A DNA stretch of 64,000 bases from the NCBI GenBank assembly GCA_025602915.1, contig JAHLJZ010000065.1:1-64000 (forward strand), written 5' to 3'. Of this stretch, positions 53,601 through 64,000 are shown one piece after another. Position 1 is the first letter of the stretch. Every line of letters starts with the position of its first letter. The position numbers and the translations under genes were made by a program. The stretch comes from Paraphysoderma sedebokerense (Eukaryota > Blastocladiomycota > Physodermatomycetes > Physodermatales > Physodermataceae). The notes under the pieces are model-generated. The model was not told the origin of the DNA. It made no database searches and saw nothing but the letters and a program-made list of their open reading frames with translations.

Positions 53601-55739
53601 TTCCACAGATTCTGATATAAGTGAAAGTGAAGACGAACAAAGTGACAGCTTAGATGATACAGATATCTCCGGCATCAATAGTTCAATGCAGGTGGAGACC
53701 GAATCGATGGCAGACACTAGTATGGGCGAATATTATGGAGGACGTGGTTCTACTAACGATATGGACGAACAGATTGAGCATGTCGAAACCGATCACAGAT
53801 TTGGTGGCATCCCAATTCCTAAAATTCGCAGAAGAAAGGTTATTGAACCAACAAATCCCGAATTGTCTTCAGTCCCCGTAGTCGATGACGGACTTTATGA
53901 ACCGGCCGAACAGTATACAACAACATCCACAAGACGTGAAGTAAGCACTGATAGACGAATCAATAATCGTCCTTTCAACTACGCTTCTGATACAAGGAGT
54001 AACCAAAACAAAGCCGAAGCATTCACGCCGAATGGACCTGCTGATAACACACCTCTGCCAAAACTTTACAAACCTCGTACCTCTGTGCGTAATTACACTC
54101 CAAAAAGAATGCAAATTCCAGAAGAGTTTATGCAAGCCGCCAATCAGAATGATTTGGATACTTATGATGATAGGAGGAGTGACGTTAATTTGAATGTAAG
54201 ACCAAACACACTCAAAGAAGAAGACTTTGTTACGCCCATGAAAAAAGATAAACCGAAGAAATCGGTGCAATTTGGAGTATGTTTATACCTCTTCCATTAT
54301 CTAGTAAAGTTATACGTACTAATATCTATACAGGCGAGCTGGAACGGTAGTCTCGAAACAACAAAAAAAGTGATTGGAAACCGAGTTTCAAGTGAAGTTC
54401 GCCAGAAATCTACCTCAGGACGTCTATTATTGCAAGGTAAGCTGAATCGCTGGAAACGTCATTTCAAGCTGTGTCTGGTGTCTAATGTATCTCCTCCCAG
54501 TTGGCCGTATCTTTGGATTAGATAGTCTCGCATCCAAGAAAGGTATGATTTATGTTATTATTATTTCAATAAGATGAGGCGACTAAATTTTATCATTTAG
54601 ACTTGATCTATATCTATGCTGTGGTACGTTCTGAACAGCATAATGTGGTGACAAAGTCACAAATGGTCCTCAACCGTGATATCGGCATTCACGATGACAT
54701 TGCCATGTACGTTTTCGATATATAAATTTAGAGTTCTCAATTCTTCTAACTTATTTTATTAATAGACAAATACCTGAAACGGGCACAATTCAACTGGACA
54801 TCAGGCTTCACATTGAATCAAAATCTGGTTCCGTCAGTTCAGTTTCAAAAGCCTTTTTTTCTGCTGCCGCAAAAAAATTATTCAGTAAACCGACACAATC
54901 GTTCAAGTCCTCCACATCTCCTATCTCAAATTCCGACGATTTTCTTCGTCCCTCTGGAATGTCAGTGAAAGATAATTCCAAGGATGAAACGATAGCGAGA
55001 TTCATAATCGATTTGAATAGTTTGAATAGAGAATTAAAGAGCGGTGTTGTCGCGAGAACTTGGGATTGTGGAACAAAATTTGGCAGTATCAAAGTCGAAA
55101 CCCAAATGTTCTTCTTAAGAGGTGCGAGGTCAGAGGTATAACTGATTTCGCCTGTCGCTTTGATTCTTATCGCTTGCTCGATGTCTGATGTCATTTTGTT
55201 TCTCATAGGACGAGACACTTCCGAAATCTATTGAGGAAGTCGTTGAGATCATAAACAATTATCGATCTTGGAACGATAACATCTGGATGGAAGGATTTTT
55301 GTCACAGTTGGGCGGCGATCAAAAGTTTTGGAAGCGACGATTTTATCAGTTGGAAGGATGTCTACTCATCCCTTTTAACGAGGTATCTCATTTTTGTTCC
55401 GAATATTTTGGTTGTGAAATTCTACTTACCGTTTTTTATTTTTGTGATATATATCAGTCCCGTCAAGCACGCGAACCAATAGACCTCCGACTATGCACTG
55501 CCATCATCACCAAAGACTCCACCATATCCCGTCAACCTAACTCTCGATACGACAGTTCTCATGACGATTTATACGAGCCATTAACAGTTCCTCATTCATT
55601 TCGATTGATATTCAAATGGGACGAGAAAATTGATTTTTATGCGGATGATGATGATCACATGAGGAAATGGATCGAGAGGTTGAGAGAAGTTCATGCTGGA
55701 GCCATGGAAGAAATTCCAGAATGGTTGAGTGATCTGTAG
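50699..55739 (+). CDS. Ankyrin-repeat plus anillin/Bud4-like C2-PH protein
   Basis: Exons: 50699..51034, 51097..54276, 54334..54436, 54501..54542, 54601..54706, 54766..55135, 55209..55382, 55458..55739 (1530 aa). The order is ankyrin-like helices at about residues 10-200 (NALQVALMALDLEI; NTTLHLASFLGEIAIIQAII), then about 950 disordered residues with a repeated PST-W motif. An anillin-homology/C2-like domain follows (LLLQVGRIFGLDSL, YIYAVVRSEQHNV, TGTIQLDIRLHI). The C-terminal PH domain is WMEGFLSQLGGDQKFWKRRF to MRKWIERLREVH. Anillin/Bud4 proteins scaffold the septin and contractile ring at division sites. The architecture suggests the same role at the membrane here. The ankyrin N-terminus is not part of yeast Bud4. 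The start is the first in-frame ATG before the ankyrin region. Confidence 0.85.
52180..54230 (+). repeat. Dispersed PST(L/I)...(I)xW peptide repeats inside the anillin-like protein
   Basis: Five copies: LVRPSTLRASK then SINW; LVKPSTIKAQQAK then QEW; LVKPSTLREKMK then QIDW; NVKPSTIKMREQE then DIHW; and a terminal NVRPNTLKEE without Trp. The first four are 35-75 residues apart. The unit looks like a short linear motif followed by an amphipathic turn. Confidence 0.75.
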
Positions 55740-56064
55740 GTGGTCGAATGAATAATACTGTATCTTTAATATAGCGCATGCATTATTTATGTTACGTCAA
55801 GGAAGAAACGCATGAGTGGTCTTGCATTAAATTGTTGTGTCGCATGCGAGAGTTGATATGAATAGAGAGCTGTTTTAACAGGTATAGCATTTATTGTACT
55901 CTGCCCTGATAAAAGCGGGATCTGAAGTGCTTTAGATATTCGAGTTTAAATATATTCTAAGTTATTTGTAAAAGTTGTATCATTCTTACTGTCGAAGATT
56001 TCGACTTTCAAGGATAAATGCTTTTCTAGGATGTACATAATAAATTCTTTTGATACATATAAAA
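55740..56064. other. Convergent 3' region
   Basis: 3' ends of the anillin-like gene (+) and the histidyl-tRNA synthetase gene (-) meet here. AT-rich, with AATAAA-like words; no gene seen. Confidence 0.4.
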
Positions 56065-57794
56065 CTAGCTCGAGTCAAATAAAGTCTGTAACTCTTTACT
56101 CTCCATTCCCATCGTCACGGTTCTTTGAATTCTGTTGCGAAGATCCTTAAAAATGACTTGTCCATTTATAAATTCCTGTCCGCCGATTATGAGCGCAACA
56201 TTCGCATTGTCTTTCGCAGCTTTTGACAACATCTTCGATAGAGACGGAAGATTTTTACAATTCTCTGACTGTTCATGATCCAACGAAACAACGCAATCTA
56301 ATGAAGGCGAGGTGGCTTTGAACTTTAAAGAACGAAGCGAACGCAGAAGTTTGATTGAATAATCGATGACGGTAGAAGAGGATTCGGGAAGCGTGATAAT
56401 CATGATATGAGGTCGGTCTGGGATAGAAGGGTTACAGAGAAGCGACATGCGATCTAAACCTGCCGCCCAGCTATGACAAAAAACAATCAAGTCAGCATGG
56501 ATTCGCCGAAAACAAAGTGAAGGATGAGATGATAATGAATATATACCCAATTCCAGGGATATTGGTTTTGTTTGATGTGAGCAAAGAGACTAAACCATTG
56601 TATCGTCCGCCACCCAAAACAGTCCCCTGACTTTTGCCTAATAAATGTTGAAACTCTTCTTTGATGACAAACTCAAAAATAGTGTCGGTGTAATAATCTA
56701 ATCCTCGGACTAACTTTTCGTTAACCTTATAATCGATTCGATTAATATCCAAACCTTTAAGGACTTCTTTGAACCTATCTATAGTTTTCGGTGGCAAATG
56801 CGAATGAAGATTCGGTAAGGATGGGGAAGAGAGGATCGGTTGATCCATCGGATGTTTAGAATCGAGGATACGTAGCGATGCGTTTTGAGTAAGTCGGGTC
56901 TGTGAATCTGGAGAGAGGGAATCTTTGTTTTGATCAAAGTAATTGGTTAAGATGGTGCGATACCGATTCCGGTCGACGACATTTCCGATCGTGTTGATGT
57001 GAAGCTAAGATTGTACACTAAAAAGTCAATGAATGATTAGGTAGTATGGTAACATATGGTTCTATACCTCAACCATATCCATTAAACCCCATTCTTTTAG
57101 AACATCCTGGGCCATAACAAGTATTTCAATATCCTCGGTAAGTGAACCCTTGCCAAACAGTTCGACACCAAATTGCTCAAATTGCCTAAGGCGACCTTTC
57201 TGCGGTCTTTCATATCGAAACATGGGCCCATAATAATAATATTTCAGAGGCAGTTGAGATTGCAGATGTGAATTCGTAATCAACGACCTGGCGACTCCTG
57301 TACAATGATGAGATTATCATGGGCTGTCAACGGAGTGAATGACTTAAATCGAACCTGCTGTTCCTTCTGGTCGCATTGTTACTAATTCATTATTCCTATC
57401 TACAAATGTGTACATTTCTTTTCCGACAACGTCAGATTGCTCCCCTAATGTTCGTTCAAAAAGCGAAGAAAACTCAAGTATCGGTGTTGAAATCTATCAG
57501 AATTCATATAAACGAAAATCTCTGTCAGTTTAATGCAGCAGACTGTTACACATGAGTCAGAATTAAAAAAACCTCAGAGAATCCATAACATTCAGTTACT
57601 GTTGAGGCTGCGGAAACAAGATGTCTATATTTTTTTGAGTCTTCCGGAAGCCGATCATGCATACCGCGAATGCGCTGGAGAGTAGGTTTCGATTTCCCAA
57701 TTGTGGAGTACAACCTTGATTGAAGGCATGATTCGCATACTCTAGATAGCAGGCTTCTCATTGAGTTAATAATTGCAAGTTTCGGCTGCAGCAT
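56065..57794 (-). CDS. Histidyl-tRNA synthetase, bacterial/mitochondrial type
   Basis: Exons: 57794..57573, 57493..57355, 57297..57068, 57004..56547, 56470..56065 (484 aa). A class II enzyme charging tRNA-His. The N-terminal 35 residues are Arg/Ser/Leu-rich without acidic residues ([20 protein letters not shown]), a mitochondrial targeting signal. [11 protein letters not shown] opens the catalytic core. [12 protein letters not shown] and [20 protein letters not shown] are motif 2. [15 protein letters not shown] and GGGRYNGLV are the two His-specific loops. GWAAGLDR is motif 3. The rest is the anticodon-binding domain. [16 protein letters not shown] and the overall length are those of bacterial HisS. 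Two start codons are possible (57794 or 57761). It shares a 165-base promoter with the thioesterase gene. Confidence 0.93.
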
Positions 57795-57959
57795 CGTCTC
57801 GCAAATATCAATGATTCAAAAGAAGAGGAAAATATTCGCGGTTTTTGGGATCCAAACAAAAATTCCCGCCAAGTCATTTTAATGTCGACTTTCTTTATTG
57901 CAAGACTATCTATCTTCATTTTAATTATCGCTTTTCTATATACGTTTTCAAGAGATAAC

Positions 57960-59197
<1,238 letters not shown>

Positions 59198-59436
59198 GTT
59201 CAGTGGTTCTGAAATAAAAATTCTTAATGACGGAACATACAATGATGCCATCGATTACCGCGATGGAACGTTATCAGAACTCTCAATTGTTTCTCACTGC
59301 TCCATGAATTATTACAGGTCATACAAAATCCTCGTTTAAAATTCGCCCAATTTTACGAAAACATGTTTTCTACAAATACAATGTAAATAATACATTGCAA
59401 TATAAATTGTCTATCTCATCTACTTCATCTGCCCTT

Positions 59437-61592
59437 TCACATCACCCTCTCCCAATTCACGATTTTATTCAACATCCTTTGAGCGTCCTCAGTCGAATTG
59501 GTTAATGTCCTTTTCAGATCAGTGCCACTGCTTCTTTCTTTTCTATCTGTCCCACTCCAATCACCAATTCCTAACAATCTACACAAAAATTCATATATCT
59601 CTGTATTCATCAATCCCCCTATCCTCGCTCCACTAGAGAATAATGATCCATGAAGGATGAATATACTCGTCATATCATTTAGCCGCTTGTGATTCAGGTT
59701 TTCTGAGGGTAATTTCTCAATACTTGGTTTGTCGCTCTGACTCTTGGAAGATTTTTGAAAGGACAAATCAACGGGATATCCATGCATACCTAACGGTAAA
59801 TTTTCCGTTTGATTTTTACACGAAAATAAATAACCAGATGATGGAATGAGATATATTGGCGATATTCGAGGGTTATTTCCGAAATGAAGATTCGGAGGGA
59901 TGTTGGAACGGAGGTAAGGAGTAAATGAGTCTTGATATTCCGTTGTGTTTGCGAGGATTGTGAGATTACTATAAATCGTATTTATATCGTCTACAAGAAA
60001 AGGTCACAAATCCATCAGGCGAAGTTAATTGCTGAGGTTGTCAATCCATTAGTTTCGTGATGAGTAACTTACCATCATTAAATGGGATCAGCATTAGGTT
60101 TGGCCAGTGGTCTATCACCGAAGATTTCGATAGATCGATGATATCATCGATGTATATAACTTTTGTGCGCGGGCTGCTCGTCATGCCGTGATCTCCGACC
60201 TACAAAGCAATTGTTGATTTCAGCGTACCCCAAGATCGTGCGCGCAAAAAGAAAGAACGCACTATCATAAAATTGACATCTAAGTCTCGGGTTTGATGAT
60301 ATAATTGGGACAACAAAGTATCAACTTGAGTAATAGTTTCATTGATTTTCAAACTATTAGGGCCGAACTAAAATCGGTCCGTCGGTACATTATTAATAGG
60401 CTATTTCCGTTTTTTGTTGAAGAAAGAGAGATTAAAGAGTAGTCTACCTTATGTCCAATCGTATCGACAACTCCTATGTAAGCTATAATGAGTTGTGGTT
60501 TATTCACGTCAGGTAATTTGACCCAATCCATAATATTCCGGGAGAGATGTTGTAAATCTTTTGTGTGATCAAAGTCGACTACATATGTTGGTTGTGACCC
60601 TAAAATCATCGCTTCTGTACCGGGATACATGTACGCGGCTGTCACGATGTCGGATTTATCTGCTGTAACCCATATCTGTCAAACAGAATATTAGTGAGAG
60701 TTGAGTACCACAACTGGGACCCACAAATACTTACCGGTTCCACTTTGACATCGCCACGTCCAACCCACCACTTTCCTTGCCCACTACTTCTCCGATCTGT
60801 ATATACGAATGTACCGTTCAGTTCAGGATCGAAGAACGTGTTAGCAACGATACCATGGACAGAGGGGTAGAAGCCGGTAACGAGAGAATAGTGGTTTGGA
60901 AAGGTCGATGTTGGGAATGTTGGTTCTAAATAATCCGCGGAAACTCCCGTTTCAGCTAGCAAAAGGAGTTGGAACTGTTAGAGGGTATTCGACTTTATGC
61001 TCTACATGTTCATATACATTTCATAAGTTCTTGCACAGAAACCGTGCAAGATACGCGAAATATAAATTCAGTGACTTTTAACGACGACCCATGACAATTT
61101 CCCAGACGTTGAGGTCAAGCGAAAAGTGCTCGCAAAAGAAAAAACACAAAAATGACAAGTGACTGAGCCAAATAATTGATATATACCCAGCAATTCTAAA
61201 GTTGGAGTCAGCCCACGTTCAAGATACTCTGTTCGAAATCCGTCAATGCTGATCAAAATGATTGTTCCGTTCCAGAATGATGGAGTCGAGTGATATTTAG
61301 ATAAGCTACGTAGTGTGATTAACAACAGTGCTAAAGCAAGAATAATCAAGAGAATCTTATATCGCCTATTCAGCCGCAGTCTGAATGAGTGAGTTTGGGT
61401 AACGGAGGACTTTGAAATATGCAACAGTAGACAATGAATAATTAATGAAGCGAGAAATGACATAATGTATAACCGTTTGTACCAGAGAATAAAAAGGTTG
61501 AAGTCAGTAAAATAAAGTCGGAAGAAAAGAGCCTTGATCCCAACAGTTACCTCGTTCAAATCCAGTCGATTGTATCCACCGACAACGGGCAT
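59437..61592 (-). CDS. ENPP-type ectonucleotide pyrophosphatase/phosphodiesterase
   Basis: Exons: 61592..61551, 61409..61187, 60955..60735, 60675..60448, 60367..60263, 60199..60073, 59990..59437 (499 aa). A type II membrane protein with a short basic cytoplasmic end, one anchor (ILLIILALALLLITLRS) and an outward catalytic domain with N-glycosylation sites (NGT, NTT, NET). Metal and active-site motifs of the alkaline-phosphatase fold are all present: ISIDGFR, the nucleophile Thr in PTSTFPNHYSLVTG, GVVDTIGHK, VGDHGM and the late HGY. It should cleave nucleotide or lipid phosphodiesters outside the cell or in the vacuole. Substrate cannot be told from sequence. Divergent from the CPSF30 gene. 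Confidence 0.94.
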
Positions 61593-61860
61593 TTCACTCT
61601 AAGATACACTTTTTTCCAACGATTAATAATTCCATTGGGTTGTGGTTGTATCTTCAATTTATTGCCGCTGTTTGTTAGTGGATTCGCTGAAAGGTGACAT
61701 CAGGTGTCTGAACTCGACAACAAAAATTTCCGCGGTCTTGATTCCTTAAATCTACATCATCCGAATCCTTGTAAGTTTATAAACTACATTGAGCATCCTT
61801 CTGGTTAAAAGAACCCACTCTAATCCCTCGCACTGTACTTTTCATTAAGAAGAATCAAAT

Positions 61861-63245
61861 ATGGTGGATACATTGCAGGATGTTCATGGCATCATCTTTG
61901 AATTCGAAGAGTTCGTCAAGAAAGAGCTGGGACTGACGTTGGATGAAAAGAAAGGTTTGTCGCTATTTTATAATGGAAATCTTCATATTAATGGAATACT
62001 TTATGGATGGTACTTGCAAATCGGACGATTTGTTGGCTAGTAAGCGGCCCGACTGTACTAGTCCTATAGATACTCGTCCAGTTATGATATACTTAAAACC
62101 GATCAATGTCGACAGATCAAGAATGTTAACTTACTATTGTTTTACAATTATTCGCCCCTATTTATACAATTGCAATTCCCGTATACAACCACTCGAACTC
62201 TAATTGATAATCACCATCATTGACCGTTGATATTCATACTCTTCTCCGTGCATTTGCAATATTCATTCATCGCAAATCCTGAAAATCTCGGCCACTACCA
62301 CTCATCACCTCATAATTACTCGCAATTAATAGCCGAAATATGTCGATTTTTCATGAAAGGTTATTGCTCGAAAGGTGCATCATGTCCAAATCGGCACACC
62401 AGGCGTAACGACAAGTCTGTCGTCTGTAAACATTGGCTAAGAGGTCTGTGTAAGAAAGGAGATACTTGCGAATTTTTACATGAATACAATATGAAGAAAA
62501 TGCCAGAATGTTGGTTTTACAGCAAATATGGAGAATGCAGTAACGCAGAATGTTTGTATCTGCATATTGATCCGGAAAGTAAAGTGAAAGAGTGCCCTTG
62601 GTATGCTAAAGGATTTTGTAAACATGGTATGAATTCCATTTCGTCGGACTAAGTTATCGAGACATGCAGCGTTCTTTAGATATTTTTTTGGAGAGTTTGT
62701 ATTAACTTAGAATATGTAGGACCCACATGCCGGCACAAGCATGTGAAGAAACCTATTTGTCCATTATATATGACAGGCTTTTGTCCCTTTGGACCGGAAT
62801 GCACAAATGGACAGTAAGTTGACATTTTCTTCTCTGTTGCTAGTTTATAACCGGAATGTTAAACTAACACCTCGTTTTTTTTTTCAGTCCGAAATATGAT
62901 TTGATACCTTTCGTGGTCGAAGGCGACGATGTGCGTAGAAGGACATTTTATTCTCTGCTGCTTTACCTAATGCTTTCCATTTTTGGACCATTAACACTGA
63001 TCGAATTTTCTCTTTTTCCGTTTAGAAACAACCAACATACGGATCCGGCCGATACGACCATATCACATGTTTTAAAGTTTGTAGCTTTTCTAGAATCATT
63101 CATGTCAATGCAAGTATAACTGATTCCTGATTACTGCTTTTTCTGTTTGCGACAGTGTGGCGAACGAGGCCACTTTGCAAACCGATGTCCGTATGCAGCA
63201 CAAAACCAAGGAAGGAGTATTGCGGTATTTGAGAGTGGAAGTTAA
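61861..63245 (+). CDS. Cleavage and polyadenylation factor CPSF30/Yth1
   Basis: Exons: 61861..61954, 62333..62626, 62720..62813, 62888..62930, 63026..63076, 63156..63245 (221 aa). It recognises the AAUAAA signal with WDR33 during mRNA 3' processing. Five CCCH fingers are visible, starting EICRFFMKGYCSKGASCPNRH, then VCKHWLRGLCKKGDTCEFLH, CWFYSKYGECSNAECLYLH, CPWYAKGFCKHG and CPLYMTGFCPFGPECTNGH. A C-terminal CCHC knuckle (CFKCGERGHFANRC) follows. The knuckle is kept in animals, plants and some fungi but absent from yeast Yth1. The first intron is long for this locus (378 bases), and a small extra exon inside it cannot be ruled out. Confidence 0.95.
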
Positions 63246-63658
63246 AGGAGAAATGTCGAACTCTGTTGTAACATTAAAATGGAAAATGTAGATGTATATG
63301 CTAGAATTGAAATATGATATCGATGAAATTGAAAGGATCATTCTGGTTGATACATTGTATGATATGCAACTCAGTGACCACTAATGAATGTGATTTGACA
63401 AACTTCTGCAATTCTTTTCTTCATTAGATAAACTAGAGATTTCAAAGGCAAATGAAATCTGTTTGCATAATAAGAGAAGAATGATACAGATTTCAAGAAT
63501 ATTTTTACATTCCGGCAAGGGCGCTATTTCAGAATTATTCTTTTTGTATAATACATGGAAAGTTACTATCGCACCATCTGGATTGAGAAATTGTTAAAAC
63601 CTTGGAATTATGACAGATATAACACATCAAGGCCACTTCATGGAATTAGCTTCAGGTC
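63246..63658. other. Convergent 3' region
   Basis: AT-rich spacer between the CPSF30 (+) and RMND1-like (-) stop codons; no gene seen. Confidence 0.4.
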
Positions 63659-64000
63659 TTATGTCTGGGTTTTTATGGCTTTCACAAAAATTTCCAGCAG
63701 CAACACCACCACATCCACGGCGATGAGTATAATAATGATCCAAGTTAAATAATCCATTTTACTACTGTTCATATGACTTGATAACATATCCAACAAATCT
63801 GAAATGACTTCAGTTCGAAGATTCACGGTTTTAACTCGTTGTGGAATCTCAAGATAACTGACGATAGCGTGGTAAAGTGGTTCAAGCGAAGGCTCCGCCC
63901 AGAAAAGTTCAGGGATGTCTGCGATGTTAATACAAAAGTCAGCATTCAGGTACTCACAACAGCCGTAAGGACGAGCAAATAGAATTTCGCATTTACCTAA
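63659..64000 (-). CDS. RMND1/DUF155 family protein, C-terminal part (cut by window edge)
   Basis: The last exon is 63918..63659, preceded by an intron (63919..63996) and four bases of the next exon at the edge. It reads DIPELFWAEPSLEPLYHAIV, then YLEIPQRVKTVNLRTEVISD-LLDMLSSHMN, and ends with a C-terminal membrane helix (LTWIIIILIAVDVVVLLLEIF). This is the conserved end of the RMND1/Sif2/Mrx10 family, mitochondrial inner-membrane proteins supporting mitochondrial translation. The paralogues differ mainly at the N-terminus, which lies outside the window. Confidence 0.85.
   Translation of the reverse strand, partial: LGKCEILFARPYGCCEYLNADFCINIADIPELFWAEPSLEPLYHAIVSYLEIPQRVKTVNLRTEVISDLLDMLSSHMNSSKMDYLTWIIIILIAVDVVVLLLEIFVKAIKTQT

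Overview
The window comes from the nuclear genome of a flagellated (zoosporic) fungus, most likely a chytrid. Three things suggest this. The genes carry many short GT-AG introns (about 36-120 bases, some tiny exons). Several families are fungal in type (a Num1/Mcp5-type PH protein, an anillin/Bud4-like C2-PH protein, a 'Swiss Army Knife' HAD protein). Two genes belong to cilium/flagellum families that dikaryotic fungi have lost (a giant HYDIN-like ASH-repeat protein and a ZBBX-like protein), and PrimPol is also present. All exon models were built by eye from splice signals, reading-frame continuity and family motifs. Where exon coordinates are listed, the summed length is a multiple of three unless stated otherwise.

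Layout, left to right. 1-739 (-): 5' part of a SNF2 ATPase of ERCC6L/Rad26 type, cut by the left edge. 1489-3820 (+): divergent protein kinase. 4886-7118 (+): translation factor eEF1B-gamma. 7650-11861 (-): unidentified 1338-aa protein. 11991-14084 (-): PrimPol. 14478-19681 (-): short MRP-type ABCC transporter, with a small 81-aa candidate gene just upstream of it (19787-20079, same strand). 20080-22479: the one long gene-poor stretch, holding a polypurine tract, a short-motif repeat cluster and a hairpin. 22480-23227 (-) and 23507-24748 (+): divergent pair SNX3 and proteasome beta-3. 24999-27100 (+): SAK-type HAD protein. 27318-31716 (-): Num1/Mcp5-like cortical anchor. 32030-33432 (-): ZBBX-like protein. 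33718-35452 (-): ZDHHC16-like palmitoyltransferase. 36052-49803 (-): giant ASH-domain flagellar protein, including one 8.8-kb exon. 50699-55739 (+): ankyrin plus anillin/Bud4-like C2-PH protein. 56065-57794 (-) and 57960-59197 (+): divergent pair, mitochondrial-type histidyl-tRNA synthetase and acyl-protein thioesterase. 59437-61592 (-) and 61861-63245 (+): divergent pair, ENPP-type phosphodiesterase and CPSF30/Yth1. 63659-64000 (-): C-terminal end of an RMND1/DUF155 protein, cut by the right edge.

Functional themes are inferred. Most genes are single-copy housekeeping genes (translation, proteasome, mRNA 3' processing, sorting, lipid-modification of proteins). The block from 27 to 50 kb is richer in cytoskeletal biology: a cortical dynein anchor candidate, then a ZBBX-like gene and the giant ASH protein, the latter two separated only by a palmitoyltransferase. 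A palmitoyltransferase and a depalmitoylating thioesterase both occur in the window but are far apart, so this is not evidence of an operon-like link. I found no transposon, viral remnant, CRISPR array, rRNA or tRNA gene.
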